The notes beneath the pieces are model-generated. The model saw only the letters and a program-made list of their open reading frames with translations. It had not been told where the DNA came from and did not search any database. A stretch of 64,000 nucleotides of DNA from the NCBI RefSeq assembly GCF_029542785.1, contig NC_083376.1, forward strand, positions 186,001-250,000, given 5' to 3'. The DNA comes from Malassezia japonica (taxonomy: Eukaryota; Basidiomycota; Malasseziomycetes; Malasseziales; Malasseziaceae). The position numbers and the translations under genes are program-made. Shown here piece after piece: positions 28,419 through 39,873 of this stretch (positions within the stretch are counted from its first letter, which is position 1; the number at the start of each line of letters is the position of its first letter).

Positions 28419-29852
28419 ATGACGGACCTCCAAAGCCAGTACCACGCCGCGGGCCAGGGCCATGTGTTTGCGTTCTGGGACAAGCTCTCGCCTGCTGAGC
28501 AGGGCGAGCTGACTGAGCAGCTCGAGAAGATCGACCCGGCGCGCATCAACGACACGGTCAAGGCCGCGCTCGCCGCCGACGAGGCCGCGCGCAACGAGAA
28601 GCAGGCCAAGGTCGAGGCGCCGCCCAAGGACAGCATGGTCTCGACTGTGGGCGACGCGGCCGCCGCGGACAAGTACCGTGAGATTGGTCTCGAGGCGATC
28701 GGCAACGGCGAGGTCGGCGTGCTGCTCCTCGCCGGCGGCCAGGGCACGCGTCTCGGCTCGTCGGCGCCCAAGGGCTGCTTTGACATCCAGCTGCCGAGCC
28801 ACAAGAGCCTCTTTCAGCTGCAGGCCGAGCGCATCGCCAAGCTCCAGGAGCTTGCGGCAAAGAAGTCGGGCAAGCAGGTCGTCGTGCCGTGGTACGTCAT
28901 GACCTCGGGCCCGACGCGCAAGCCGACCGAGGCGTTCTTTGCGGAGCACAACTTCTTTGGCCTCGACAAGGCAAACGTCGTCTTCTTTGAGCAGGGCACG
29001 CTCCCGTGCATCTCGAATGAGGGCAAGATCATGCTCGACGCGCCGTCGCGCGTCGCCACCGCGCCGGACGGCAACGGCGGCATCTACGCGGCGCTCCGTG
29101 CGCCGCTCGCCAAGGGCTCGGACGCGAGCGTCGTGTCGGACCTCGCGAAGCGCGGCGTAAAGTACGTGCACGCGTACGGCGTCGACAACTGCCTCGTCAA
29201 GGTCGGCGACCCCGTGTTTATCGGCGTCTGCCTCGAGAAGCAGGTCGGCGCGGGCGTCAAGGTCGTCCAAAAGACCGACCCGGCCGAGTCGGTGGGCGTC
29301 GTGGCGCAAAAGAATGGTGCGTTCAGCGTCGTGGAGTACTCCGAGATTCCCAAGGAGCTCAGCGAGGCGCGCGACGAGTCGGGCGAGCTGGCGCTGCGTG
29401 CGGCCAACATTGCCAACCACTTCTACACGGTCGACTTCCTCGCGCAGCAGGTGCCCTCGTTCGAGGCCAAGATGGCGTACCACATTGCGCGGAAAAAGAT
29501 TCCCACCATCGACCTGCAGACCGGCGAGCGCGTCAAGCCGGACACGCCGAACGGCATCAAGATGGAGCTGTTCATCTTTGACGTGTTCCCCTTCTGCGAC
29601 AAGCTCGCCATCCACGAGGTCGAGCGCAAGGAGGAGTTCTCGCCGCTGAAGAACGCGTCGGGCACCGCGTCGGACAACCCCGAGACGTCGCGCCGCGATT
29701 TGCTTGCGCAGCAGCGCCGCTGGCTCGAGCACGCTGGCGCGACGGTCAAGGGAGACGTCGAGCTCTCGCCCAAGGTGACGTACGCGGGCGAGGGTCTCGA
29801 GGCCGCCAAGGGACGCTCGTTTGACAAGACGGAGAATGTCGAGTCGCTCTAA
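28419..29852 (+). CDS. UAP1: UDP-N-acetylglucosamine pyrophosphorylase
   Basis: Intron-less, 477 residues from the ATG at 28419. The nucleotide-binding loop LLLAGGQGTRLGSSAPKG lies at about residues 102-119, followed by FDIQLPSHKSLFQLQAERI, MTSGPTRKPTEAFF, FFEQGTLPCISNEGKI, PDGNGGIYAAL and KIPTIDLQTGERVKPDTPNG, the Uap1/Qri1 order. It makes UDP-GlcNAc for chitin, GPI and N-glycans. Codon usage is strongly C/G-ending with few rare codons, suggesting good expression. Confidence 0.96.
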   Translation: MTDLQSQYHAAGQGHVFAFWDKLSPAEQGELTEQLEKIDPARINDTVKAALAADEAARNEKQAKVEAPPKDSMVSTVGDAAAADKYREIGLEAIGNGEVGVLLLAGGQGTRLGSSAPKGCFDIQLPSHKSLFQLQAERIAKLQELAAKKSGKQVVVPWYVMTSGPTRKPTEAFFAEHNFFGLDKANVVFFEQGTLPCISNEGKIMLDAPSRVATAPDGNGGIYAALRAPLAKGSDASVVSDLAKRGVKYVHAYGVDNCLVKVGDPVFIGVCLEKQVGAGVKVVQKTDPAESVGVVAQKNGAFSVVEYSEIPKELSEARDESGELALRAANIANHFYTVDFLAQQVPSFEAKMAYHIARKKIPTIDLQTGERVKPDTPNGIKMELFIFDVFPFCDKLAIHEVERKEEFSPLKNASGTASDNPETSRRDLLAQQRRWLEHAGATVKGDVELSPKVTYAGEGLEAAKGRSFDKTENVESL

Positions 29853-30043
29853 TAGGTACCAGTGTTGGTGCGTAGCGTACGAATTTCGAGTCTGCAGCGC
29901 TTGCAACCAGGACAGACGGTTTGCGGCGAACAGTGTCGTGATCAAATCGTATCATGGATGACGAGTGGGTGGCACATTCCGTCGCATCCAACTCGAGGAC
30001 GACAGGACAAGCGCCATTGCTCTCTTACACACTACGTACTACG
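29853..30043. other. Convergent intergenic region
   Basis: About 190 bp between the stops of UAP1 (+) and COG2 (-). No gene, repeat or RNA recognised. Confidence 0.4.
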
Positions 30044-32339
30044 CTACGCCTCGGCGACACTCGCCTCGAGACTCGCCCACGCACCGCTCTCTACCACAAT
30101 GTCGCCTTCTTTTTCGAGCGCCGCAACATCCGCACGTAGCGCCGCAATATCCGCACGTAGCTGGGCATAGACACCCGAATCCCCGCCCTCGTCTTGGAGC
30201 GCAGGCGTGCCGCGCTTTAGCCGGCGCAGCGACTCGAGGTTCCGCGTAATGGTCTGCACGGCCGAAGTGTACCGCGCCAGCGTGCTGTCGATCACCTCGC
30301 TCGCCCACGCCTGCCGCACATCCTTGGCCACAGCGCCGTCGCCAAGAAACTGGCGCAGGGGCAAAAAGATCTGGGGGATAAACGCGCTCGCTTGTGGCGC
30401 ACCTTGCTTCGCGGCCAGCGCACGGAACTGCGAGCTGGCCGCACGGACGTGCCGGAGCGGCTCGGCACACTTGCGCTGCAGCGCCGCAACGACCACACGC
30501 CCGATGCGGGGCGCAAGCGGCTCGGCATGCCCGAGCGACGCGTCGAGCGCATCAGACACGGCCGCACGCACCGCCTCCGCCTCGTGCTCGCCGAGGATCT
30601 TGGGCAGGATAAACGCACGGAAGGACGTGCGCACGCGCTCTTCAAAGAGCCGCGCGTCCGAGAGGAGCGCCGCTTGGCTCTGCAAATGCCGCACCTCTTC
30701 TGGCGTCATCCCGTCGTCGCTCGGGGCGTTGGGCGTCACGCTGCGCGAGGGCGTATCGCTTTCGGACGCCGCGGGGGTGACCGACGCGAGCCACGTCGCG
30801 TACCGGCTGAGGATATGCAGGCTCAGGCGCCACTCGCGCGCGGCGAGCACAGGGACATGCCGTGTCTTGCGCCACGGCTGCAAAAAGGCGTGCAAGAGGT
30901 GCGCAAAGCCACCGTGCACAAAGCCAGCGGCCGGCGCGGGCGTCCGTAGCGCTGCTTCCAGGTCGGTGACCGTCTCGCGCGCACGTAGATGGAAAAAGGC
31001 ACTGAGCTGCCAGCGCCGCTCGAGCGCTTTCGTCGCTTCGTGCGCGCGAAACGCAGCCGCGGCGCGCTTCGACGGCGCAGCACGCACAAGCGCCTCGAGA
31101 AAATGCTGCACGAGCGTATAGTTGCGGTGGAACGCGTCGGGGCGGCCGACAAAGAAGAGCGTGCCTCCGTGCTCATCCATAAGCTTGCCCGAGGCCGTGC
31201 GCCAGAGGACATCGTTGAATACGTCGAGGGCGCCGCCACCAACGCGCTCGGAGATGCGGCTCACGCTTTTTAGGCTCTGTGCGGTCTGCAGGATCCCATC
31301 AAGCACCCGCAGGAGCGGCGCGGCGGCGGCGCAGTCGGCCGCGTCGCCAAACATGAGGCCCGTGAGAGTATGCAGCTGTGCGCGCTCGGCTTCGTCCGCA
31401 TAGACGTCGGCGCTCAGCACGTTTTCTGTATGGCCTCGGGAGAGGAGCGGGGCGACGAGGCCGCGCTCCATCTGTACGAGCGCCGCATGCGTCGCGCTTG
31501 CGTCGAGCGCGCGGCTTGTCTGCAGGCCGAGGTCCAGTGCGCTGAGCCCCTCGGCGTCGGTGGTATCATGGAGCAGGGTATGTAGTGCGTCCTGAAGGAG
31601 CGTCTCGCTCTCGGTGCCGAGCGCGCGGCGCGCGGCGTGCACACGCGGTTGGAGTGCGGCAAGAAACGCCGCATAGGTCTCGGTATCGACCTTGTCGAGC
31701 AGGTCGGCGACGCACAAGTACTCGCGCAGTGCCTCGCGCATGCGGTCCACAAGCGGCGCGTCGCTTGTCGGCTCGGGCACGTCTGTCTCGTTGCTCTCTG
31801 TCCCCTTGCCGAGCACCTCGTCGAGGGCCGCGTCGGCGATCGGGACGTGTGTTCCACGGAGCGCCGCCTGCACGCGGTCAAGGCCTGCGTCGATATCGAG
31901 CAATGCAGTGAGATTGCGCTGCGTTAGCCTGGGTGCGTACCTTGTCGATGCGCGCCTGCGCGCTGGCCTCGCGCTCGCGCTCCAGCTCGTCCTGGATTCC
32001 CCCAAGCGCCGCCCGCAGCTCCTGGAGCACGCCGCGTGCTTTTTCCATGTCCGTATCACCGCCGAGCGCCTTGATGCGCCCGGCGTCGACATTCAGCATT
32101 GTCGCAAGCGCCACAAAGTCACGGTACTTGTCGTGGATCACCTGCACGAGCCGCTCCTGCAGCGTATGGCTGTAGGTGCGGAGCTCTTTGAGGATCGTCT
32201 GCACGTCCTGTCCGTACGTGCGCGAGCACAGGAATGCGTCTACATCAAACACAGGCTCTTTCTCCGGCGACAGCAGCGCCAGGCCGCGCTCGAGCGGCGG
32301 CGGAAGCGCCAGCGCCGGCACGACACCCACGTCGTCCAT
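30044..32339 (-). CDS. COG2: Conserved oligomeric Golgi complex subunit 2
   Basis: Exons 32339-31941 and 31918-30044 with a 22-nt intron, 757 residues. The N-terminal block FDVDAFLCSRTYGQDVQTIL, LKELRTYSHTLQERLVQVIH, KYRDFVALATML is the COG2 signature, followed by a heptad-rich coiled coil interrupted by the intron (ARIDK joined to RNLTALLDID). The rest is the helical-rod COG2 C-terminal domain and ends in a Leu/Ala heptad segment. COG tethers retrograde intra-Golgi vesicles. Only 22 bp separate its ATG from the stop of the upstream GT69 gene on the same strand, so promoter and leader must overlap that gene or the mRNA may be shared. Confidence 0.85.
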
Positions 32340-32361
32340 CGTGTGGAGGAGGGTATTTACA

Positions 32362-33902
32362 CTATGGGGCGGACCACAACGGGCGAAATGCGTCGCGGCA
32401 CTGGTCCTTCTTGCGCCCCACGTCGGAGATGAGGCCAAAGAGGCGTGTCGCGACCCAGTCTTCCCAGATGCGGTGCCATGGCTGGACGATGCGCCAGAAT
32501 ACAAGGTCGTGGTACATAAAGTAGTCGCGGTAGTCGTAGGCTGGGTCAGGGAGAATACGTACCGACAATCGCCCTCGGATTTACGTAGATCTTGGGCCGC
32601 ATCGGGCGCGCGAGGCGATGCATGTCGAGCGAAGAGAGCAGGCACTCGGACGCGTAGCAGATCTTGCTGGTGCGAAAGTGCAGCGGGAGGCGCGCGGGCT
32701 TCTCGTCGCCGTCGTTGACCGCCCCCCGCAGCGGGAGGTGCGCGATGGTAGGCTCCGTCTCGTTGCTGCCTGTGCGGTTCGCCGGCGGCGCGAACCAGCG
32801 CGCGTCGAATGCCGTGATGCCGTTCCAGCACGAGTTGACCGGCACCGCCTCGCCCGCATCGACGCGCTTCTGGTCGGAGCGGCGCGCAAAGTACGGCCAG
32901 AGGGGCCGGGGGCGGACAATGTCCTGGTCGCGGGTGACCCAGCTGGGTAAGTAGAGCAACCTACGTGTCGTAGAATCCGATCGAGTAGTAGTCGATCGCA
33001 CACGCCTGGTCAAACTGACCGCCGGCCGTGTCGAGGAGCGTGTGGATCGTTGCTGCGTCGAAAAGAATGTCGTTGAGAAAGAGGACTTTGGAAAACGGGC
33101 GGCCATTGAGCCCGTCCTTGTGCGAGACGTACATCGGGTCCATCGCCTGATTGCGCAGGTACGCAAGGCGCTCGATGCGGTCCAGGCGTCGGAAGCCTTT
33201 GCGCTTCGTCACAGTGAGAATGTGCCGCTGGACGCCGAGGCGCTCGAGCTCCGCGTCGAGCTCGTGCAGGAGCGCCGGCGTTCGGTCCTGCGAATCGTTC
33301 TCGAAGATCGACACGAACACATTGCTTGGGCCCATGTCCACGATGAACTGCAGCAGCGCGCTGCGGTACTTGGGCAAGATCGCCTCGTTGTTGTACAGAT
33401 TCGACGCAATAAAGAACGTCTCGTTCCTGGGGTTGTACACCCCATTTTCCACGCGCACCGGCGGCGCACGGGGGGCGACGTACGCATCGCCACGCAGCAC
33501 GGCGATGGCACACGTCAGCGCGTACAGCGTCGCGATTAGCCCGAGCACAAGGCGCGCCCACGCGCCGGCGCTCGTTGGCAGCGTCCGCCGGTGCACCAGG
33601 CGGATGAGATCGATCGCGAGATACAGCGGCAGCACAAAGCACACGCTCACAAGGTATATAAAAAGTGTAGAAGGAACGTAAAAGTAGATGCTGAGCGCAG
33701 CAAACATCGCCAGGGCGACAAAGAAGATGGCGCCGTACGGCGACCGCGCAAAGTCTTTGAACAGGTGCGCAGCTCCTCGCCGCGGCTGCGAAAATGGGGG
33801 AACATACGACTCGCTAGGAAGGAAGGCCTCCGTCTCGAACTCGTCCTGCATCTCGTCGAGCTCGTACGACCCCCCGTCCTTGGGCCGGTGCGAATTGGAC
33901 AT
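32362..33902 (-). CDS. GT69 glycosyltransferase, CAP59/CMT1-type alpha-1,3-mannosyltransferase
   Basis: Exons 33902-32965, 32942-32563 and 32540-32362, two 22-nt introns, 498 residues. Cytosolic N-tail of about 60 residues, then a cluster of hydrophobic helices (FFVALAMFAALSIYFYVP and two more up to about residue 155), then a lumenal catalytic domain with FIASNLYNNEAILP, VFVSIFENDSQDRTP, FSKVLFLNDILFD and the conserved SCWNGITAFDARWF block, typical of CAP59/CMT1 proteins. Family members add alpha-1,3-mannose in fungal capsule or cell-surface glycans. More than one predicted helix before the catalytic domain is unusual for a type II enzyme. Start is the first ATG in frame (33902); a GTG lies further upstream. 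Confidence 0.86.
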
Positions 33903-34069
33903 GGCGACAAATATGGAGGTGCGTTTAATTTCGTCTTCGGATATCCGCGGAGTTTGACCAACGTTCAGGCGACAGCGGCGGCTGCGCACGGTGCAGTCCC
34001 ATCACTCGGTGCGAGAACGTTGCATTAGGCACATGGCGCCAGGCACAATACAGCACATCTAAAGTACAT

Positions 34070-35155
34070 CTACCTCTTGGAGCTCTGGTCGGAATCCAGG
34101 GGGAGGTCGTCGTCGCTGTCGTACGTGCCGGAGCGGTACTGCGACGTCTCAAACAGGTCGATCGACCCGAACGTCGCGAGAATGACACACAGGCCGAGGT
34201 CAGGGAGCACGCAGAACACCTGGAAAAAGACATTGGTGTAGTCCCACGAGTACCCAATCACCGTCAGGAACACGGCCTTGAGGAGCATGAGCGACGCGAG
34301 CACGACGAGAATCGTCAACATCTGTGTGAGAAAAGCGACCTACAATATCCAGCTGGGGGTGCGTCACAATCACGCGCTCCTGGACAAACTGGCCTTCGAG
34401 CAGGTCGGTAGCCACGGTACCGTACTTGAACTCGCCTTTCAGCTTGCGGTGGCGCGCAATGGCGACCAAGATCGCCACCCAAATCGCAAAGTAGATCGCG
34501 ACGTGCACCGGCCAGATGTAGTAGTAGCGCCACGACTCGACACCGATCGTCGCAGCGGTTAGCACCAGGAAAAAGGCAATAAAGCCGGGGTGGAACATGC
34601 CGAGGTCAAAGATCTGGCGTCCATAGCACTGGTCGGCCAGACGAGCCCTAAGGTAAGAATGGATACGTACCACCGTGCATAGAGCAGGTAGACAAGGCAC
34701 ATCATAATCGACATGGCCACCGAGTACATGACCATCATGACATGCAGTTTGCCGACAGATCCCACCGCAAAACCGATAAACTGGACTAGAGGTCAGCACA
34801 GATACGTACCAATCGAAAAGAGAAGCAGAATGCCATACTCGAGCTTCGCACGGCGCTTTGCAAGGTAATAAACAAACACCAGGAGAAAGACCGCCCAGAT
34901 ACACATGAAAAAGAGGTAGCCGGTGTCGACATACTCAAACTCTTCATACGCGTAGCATTGGCCCGTAGTGGGGATACAGATCGCATACGGACCGCCCGTC
35001 CCGGAGCCAGCGGTCGTGCCGGGGGCGTTGGTCGAGGACTTGGGGTTGCTCACTCCACTGCCGCTGTTGGGGTTCACCTTGCCGTAGCCAGAATTGTCTG
35101 AAATCGACTTGCCATAGTCCGGACCGTAGTCATAGGCACCATACGAGCTGGACAT
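34070..35155 (-). CDS. Array paralogue P1: seven-helix membrane protein with Tyr/Gly/Ser-rich N-terminus
   Basis: Exons 35155-34810, 34785-34671, 34647-34344 and 34321-34070; introns 24, 23 and 22 nt; 338 residues. The N-terminal ~85 residues are Tyr, Gly, Ser, Asn-rich and hydrophilic without signal peptide. Seven hydrophobic segments follow, e.g. YLFFMCIWAVFLLVFVYYLA, ILLLFSIGVQFIGFAVG, LHVMMVMYSVAMSIMMCLVY, FIAFFLVLTAATIGV, VAIYFAIWVAILVAIA, MLTILVVLASLMLLKAVFL and VFFQVFCVLPDLGLCVIL, then a charged tail with LFETSQY and an Asp-rich end. This end copy is GC-rich like the flanking housekeeping genes and has the most diverged motifs (SIVQF, ARLADQCYGRQIFDLGMFHPGF). Family unknown to me; topology is compatible with a receptor or transporter. 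Confidence 0.85.
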
Positions 35156-35467
35156 GTTCACTGGCACTCCCCGGTGGTTGCGCGGGAGGTGCTCGCGTAC
35201 AATGAAGGGGCTATCCCCTGACCCGATCCATCGGGCACCTAATGCGTCCCACAATTCGCAAATTGCGCACGTTGCCAAATCGACTGTGCGCGTTGGTTAT
35301 TCCCTCCACTTTCGACGCGCCAAGCCGCGCGTTCTCGCGAGGAACTGGTACAATTGCAAGTGACTATGATTGGAACGAGTGTAGAAAAAAATTAGGATGC
35401 AAGCATGCGGGATGTGGTATAGGTGTCTCGAGATTAGTGTGTGTTTTGGGGGTTGAAAGACCGAGAT
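35156..35467. other. Intergenic region upstream of P1
   Basis: 312 bp between P1 ATG and P2 stop. Composition changes here from GC-rich (near P1) to AT-rich (towards P2). No gene recognised; no CGG-N4-CCG element found. Confidence 0.4.
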
Positions 35468-36607
35468 CTAGTTCTCAGCGACATCGATAACAGGGTGAAT
35501 ATATGGCTTCTCAAACTGTGGCCTGTATTGCGCGACTTCAAAGTCGTCCACAATCTCAGCCCGGCCGACCATAAAGGTAAAGAACAAGTCGGGAAGGATA
35601 CAAAACACGGTGAAAAAGATGTTGGAGTACTTCCTCGCAAAGAAGAGCGCCAAAAGAAAGACGGATTTGAAGAGCATAAGCGATGCCATAATGATCACCG
35701 TCACGATCATCTAGAGTTAGAAACCGAGACTTACCGAATCCACGTGCCAGTGGCTTACCACGAATGGGTTGGCCACCTCTGGGTTCTCCAAGCTAATTCC
35801 ACTGATTTGGCCAGGAAAGCGAGTCTCGAGAAGTCGATGGCGCGTAATGCTGATGATAGCTAGCGTCCAAATGATAAACGATGTGGCAATGTGAATAATG
35901 GCCACGATTCCTGGGAAAAAGCCGGCAAGGACAGAAAGGCCCACACCAAGAAACGTCACAAAGACGAGCATGGCCGGGTGGAGCATGCCAAAGTTAAACA
36001 GCCGCTGACTGTACGAGACATCAGCAATGTTGGTCCTAAACGGTTAAGGCAGGTCTTTGAGCACACGTACCATTTCGCATAAAATAGATAGACGACCCAC
36101 ATCTGCATAGACAGACCGACCGTATAAATGTTCACCATGACACGGCCATATCCGACGGTGCCGATGAGGAAGGCCGTAAACTGGGCTAATCGAGTTAGTT
36201 CCTAGCGTATTCGTACCGGTAGAGAAAAAGCAAAGTGTTGCATATTCCACCCGCGCTCGGCGCAACAGGGTGAATAGGCCAAAGACACAAGCAAAGATGA
36301 ACCAGGTAGCAGTGAAAAAGAGCAAACCATCAAAGCCATTAAAACCATATCCAAGGTTTTCACCATACCCATATCCAAAGTAGCCACTAGAATAGCCTAC
36401 ATCGCCATATCCACCATTTCCATAACTTCCGTAGCCGCCAAACTCGGGTCCACCAGTACCACCGCCCCAGCCCCCACTCCAGGGGTTATAACAGCTACCG
36501 TCGTATCCGTGCCCATGTCTGTGCGACGATCCGACAGGATAACTATTACCGTAGTTGCTGGCACTGGCTCCCGTAGCACTCTGTGCATACGGTGTCGAGG
36601 CAGACAT
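35468..36607 (-). CDS. Array paralogue P2: seven-helix membrane protein with Gly/Tyr-rich N-terminus
   Basis: Exons 36607-36217, 36185-36071, 36035-35735 and 35710-35468; introns 31, 35 and 24 nt; 349 residues. The N-terminal ~95 residues are dominated by GYG, GGT and SGG motifs with a His-rich RHGHGYD. Shared family motifs: RRARVEYATLCFF, AQFTAFLIG, VVYLFYAKW, FNFGMLHPAMLVF, ITRHRLLETRFPG, FVVSHWHVDS before intron 3, MIVTVIIMASLMLFKSVFLL and DFEVAQY near the end. Upstream, a CGGAATTCCG element lies at 36,713-36,722, and a TTATATTTT box about 30 nt before the ATG. Confidence 0.85.
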
Positions 36608-37045
36608 GTTGTGTCGACTACACTTGACCTCGTATCAAAATATAAAGCTCTGCCAAAGGAACGGACAAGAGTCTGATAGTCTTGTAGACAGTGCCAGGTA
36701 GTTTGAGATCGTCGGAATTCCGTGTTCAAACCACGTCTCAGAACCCAAGTGGTCACTGACTACCACCATGACGTATTTTTATTTACTCTGGCTAGCATGA
36801 TGCACGTGTGATTGGCCCAAGCCAAAAGATTTACTTTATGCATCAATCTCGCATATTAAACCCCTGATCGTCGCGGCTTTGGAATATTTCAGTAATGCCC
36901 TGAAACGACCGAAACCATACGAGCATTGTGGGACTCAACCATGTCGATAGGTACAAGATGCAAAAGGGTATCGCCACTGGTATCTAGCTTTCTTGCACTT
37001 ATATAGAGGGCTTAGTAGTCGGCAAATTAACTCGAGATGCTTTTT
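36608..37045. other. Intergenic region upstream of P2 (438 bp)
   Basis: AT-rich, no ORF of coding character. Contains the CGG-N4-CCG site at 36,713-36,722 and a TATA-like box near 36,635. The 3' end of P3 abuts it. Confidence 0.4.
36713..36722 (-). promoter_or_regulatory. CGG-N4-CCG inverted repeat upstream of P2
   Basis: CGGAATTCCG about 106 bp upstream of the P2 ATG. The half-site arrangement resembles Zn2Cys6 transcription factor sites; similar elements stand upstream of P5 and P6. Function inferred. Confidence 0.35.
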
Positions 37046-38137
37046 TTATTCGACAAAGTCTTGAGCGGCATAGGGGTCAAATTGGTAGCTTGGCTCCACA
37101 GTAGTTTTGTATTGCGACACTTCAAATTCGTCCAACGAAGCGTTAGGCATCAATAGCATGCTGAAGAACAAATCAGGAATCATACATAATGCCGAGAACA
37201 TAGAACTCCCCAACCCGTACGGAACGAAGAAGCTCACGACCAAGGCAATGCATTTGAAGAGCATGATTGAAGCCAATAAGATGATCGTCACAATCATCTG
37301 TTGATTAGCATGCATAAACAAACCTTGTCCAAATGATCATGGCTGACCACCGACGGAATAGTAGGTCCAAGTTCACTGGCCTCTGGCTCTTTGGTTTCAG
37401 GAAGAGTTGACTGTAATTTGAGACGACGATGATTGCTTAGAGCCACTAGACTAGCAACCCAAATTGCAAAGGCGAAGACAAGATAGAATAACATGGAAAT
37501 ACCAGAGTAGAATACACTCAATACGATCAATCCCATGCCGAAGAAGGCCATAAATGTAATGAATGCCGGATGAAACATTCCCAGTTCAAAAACTTTTTCA
37601 CCATGCAAAGTATCTGCGATGCGTGCCCTGCATGGTCAACGAACACTTTAAATACAAACCATTTGGCATAAAGTAAATAAACAATCAAAGTCATAATGGA
37701 CGTAGAAGCAACATAAACCATCATCATTGCAACACGAATGTAGAGAAGGCCTAGAAGAAAGGTCACAAATTGGGCTGGAAATGTCAGAAGCAAATCTTCA
37801 ACCCACATATTGAAAAGCCACATAGTGCAAGAAATTCAAGCTTTGCTTTACGGCGTATCCAGCATCCGAAGTAAATGACCATGAATACGCCCCAAATAAT
37901 AGTGAAGAACAAGAAACCATCTTGTCCACTAAACTCTTTGGTCATGGTGCCAAAACCGAAGGCATAATCACCACCATGCCCATAGTAACCACCATTGCTG
38001 TTGTAGTTATTTTGGTAGCACTGATTTAGGCCACGTTGGTAGCCTGAATTATCACCATAATTATTGGTGTTGTTGTACGTGCTCGTACCATAGCTTGTAC
38101 TTTGAGAGACGTTACTGACAGAGTATGCTGACGACAT
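37046..38137 (-). CDS. Array paralogue P3: seven-helix membrane protein with Ser/Asn/Tyr-rich N-terminus
   Basis: Exons 38137-37807, 37774-37660, 37627-37324 and 37297-37046; introns 32, 32 and 26 nt; two donors are non-consensus (GTTTGT) and one is GTGGGT. 333 residues. N-terminal ~65 residues are Ser/Asn/Tyr-rich (YNNTNNYGDNSGYQ). Family motifs: RRKAKLEFLALCGF, SQFVTFLLGLLY, VYLLYAKW, RIADTLHGEKVFELGMFHPA, LSNHRRLKLQS, VVSHDHLDK before intron 3, MIVTIILLASIMLFKCIAL, LDEFEVSQYKT. Shares the HGEKVFELGM string with P4 only, suggesting P3 and P4 are sisters. Confidence 0.84.
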
Positions 38138-38503
38138 GACGACCCAATCCGCGCCGCTTTTGCGGCAATGTAGTCAGAACAAAGACTGCTCTAACGCGCG
38201 TTTTGGCTAGAGTGCTTAATTATTACGGTGGAACGTAATCTTATTTGTTGGCCAGTAAGATTGTGGAGGCAATGCACCCTGTTGCCTACTCCGCGTCACA
38301 CCTATGGACTTGATTGGTTGTGAACAAATAATGACATCAAGAGCAGCTCGAAGCCCTTGCTCACTTGGCCTCGAGTCAATGGCTCGGGCGGTGGACAGAG
38401 TTCGCGCTGCGCTGCAAGTAGGTACTCGCACGTATAAAAGGTTTCAAGATAAAATATCATTGGCATTGCACTAGCTTATTGCAGCTACTTCATAGTATGT
38501 TAA
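38138..38503. other. Intergenic region upstream of P3 (366 bp)
   Basis: AT-rich, no gene. Has an everted CCGCTTTTGCGG element at 38,154-38,165, only about 17 bp before the P3 ATG, which may be accidental. Confidence 0.35.
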
Positions 38504-39560
38504 TCAATCCACAGCATCCTGTGCAGTATAAGGGTCATAGTGATAGCTGACCTCCTCTTTTGGAGTATATTGGGATACAACAAACTGGTCCACCGGTCCC
38601 GTGGGTATCAGCATAATTATGAAAAGCAGGTTGGGCATGACACTGCCAATATTGAAGAAGATGTTTGCGTAATTTGATTCGAAAAATGACCAAAACAGAA
38701 AAATGGGCTGCACAAACGCGAAGGATGCCATGACGACAATCAGGAGGATCATCTGTGGGTTAATAGGGTGTGACCGTAGACGTACCTTGTCTAATTGATT
38801 GTGATGGAGAATGTCCGATTGTCTCATAGCAGGGTCTTCGAGGGCATCGCCTCTACATTCTTTAACAGAATGAAGAGTGAGTCGCCGGTGACGACACAAG
38901 GATACTAATGATGTGACCCATATCGCAAACGCGAGCATCAAGAATATAGCTAATGATGCAAAGGTTTTAAATCCTAAAAGGACAAACGACGCAACTCCAA
39001 GCAAGATTAAAAATATAATGAAAGCAGGATGATACATTCCCAACTCGAAGACTTTCTCGCCATGCACAATATCAGCAATCCGTGCCCTAATTCAGTTAGT
39101 CTGATGTTACATTCTTTCCTTACCATTTAGCGTAAAATAAGTACACGATCCAATTCATAACCATAATAGATGCCAAGTACACATTGACCATTAAATTGGC
39201 TTGGCAGAGCGTTCCTAGGAGAAATGCGACAAATTGAACTGCAAGGTCAAAAGGATCTGGGAACATACCCAATGATAACAATGCCAATAGACCATGCTCA
39301 ATCTTGGTTCGGTATCGTACTAAACAGCCTAAAAATACTAGAGTAAAGATGGACCATGTCACAGTGAAAAACAGAATACTTTCACCACCTGCAAAACCAT
39401 ACGCAATGGAGTCGACAGAGGAAGCTGGCCGATTGTGCACGAATCCTCCATAGTCACAGTAACCGGAATCATTCCCCTCTCGGTATCCGACCGGATCATT
39501 TGAATTAACCATCAAGTTATGATGGTGGTACGAACGAGCGATGGCGACGTTTTGCAGCAT
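38504..39560 (-). CDS. Array paralogue P4: seven-helix membrane protein with short N-terminus
   Basis: Exons 39560-39269, 39238-39124, 39086-38786 and 38752-38504; introns 30, 37 and 33 nt; introns 1 and 3 are multiples of three without stops, so ORF callers read through them. 318 residues. N-terminal ~60 residues contain HHHN and GYCDYGGF rather than clean repeats. Family motifs: RYRTKIEHGLLALLS, VQFVAFLLGTL, VYLFYAKW, RIADIVHGEKVFELGMYHPAF, CRHRRLTLHS, ILHHNQLDK before intron 3, MILLIVVMASFAFVQPIFLF, VDQFVVSQYTP. Weakest match to the QFEVSQY signature and replaces FVVSHKHLD by ILHHNQLD. Confidence 0.82.
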
Positions 39561-39873
39561 TGCTAGCCAATGCGTCTATTACGTTGGCATGACCTAAAAG
39601 ATGTTTTAACTGCAATGATGGCTCCATTAGTGTGGAGGCCATGCATATTAGCGCAACGCGAACGCCTTTTATTCATACCAGGCGCATACATACAATGGTC
39701 ATCAAGTTTTGACTCCTATTTCAACTATGGTTAATTAAATTTGAGTTGCAATTGTGCGAAAGAAGTCAAGGTGCTTATTTGTTGATGAGACTTGACTTAA
39801 GTAATGTAGGAACATACAATGCAAAACAGAATGATTGGTTAAAGTAGGTGAATTATTGTTGTGCATAACAAGC
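39561..39873. other. Intergenic region upstream of P4 (313 bp)
   Basis: AT-rich region without recognisable gene, repeat or RNA. Confidence 0.35.

Noticed and set aside
26213..28804. 863-codon minus-strand frame over LRR/CCCH and ARC1
   Set aside because: Crosses three sense genes and lacks domain character.
38154..38165. Everted CCGCTTTTGCGG as regulator site for P3
   Set aside because: Only 17 bp from the ATG and not shared by other copies; kept only as a note.
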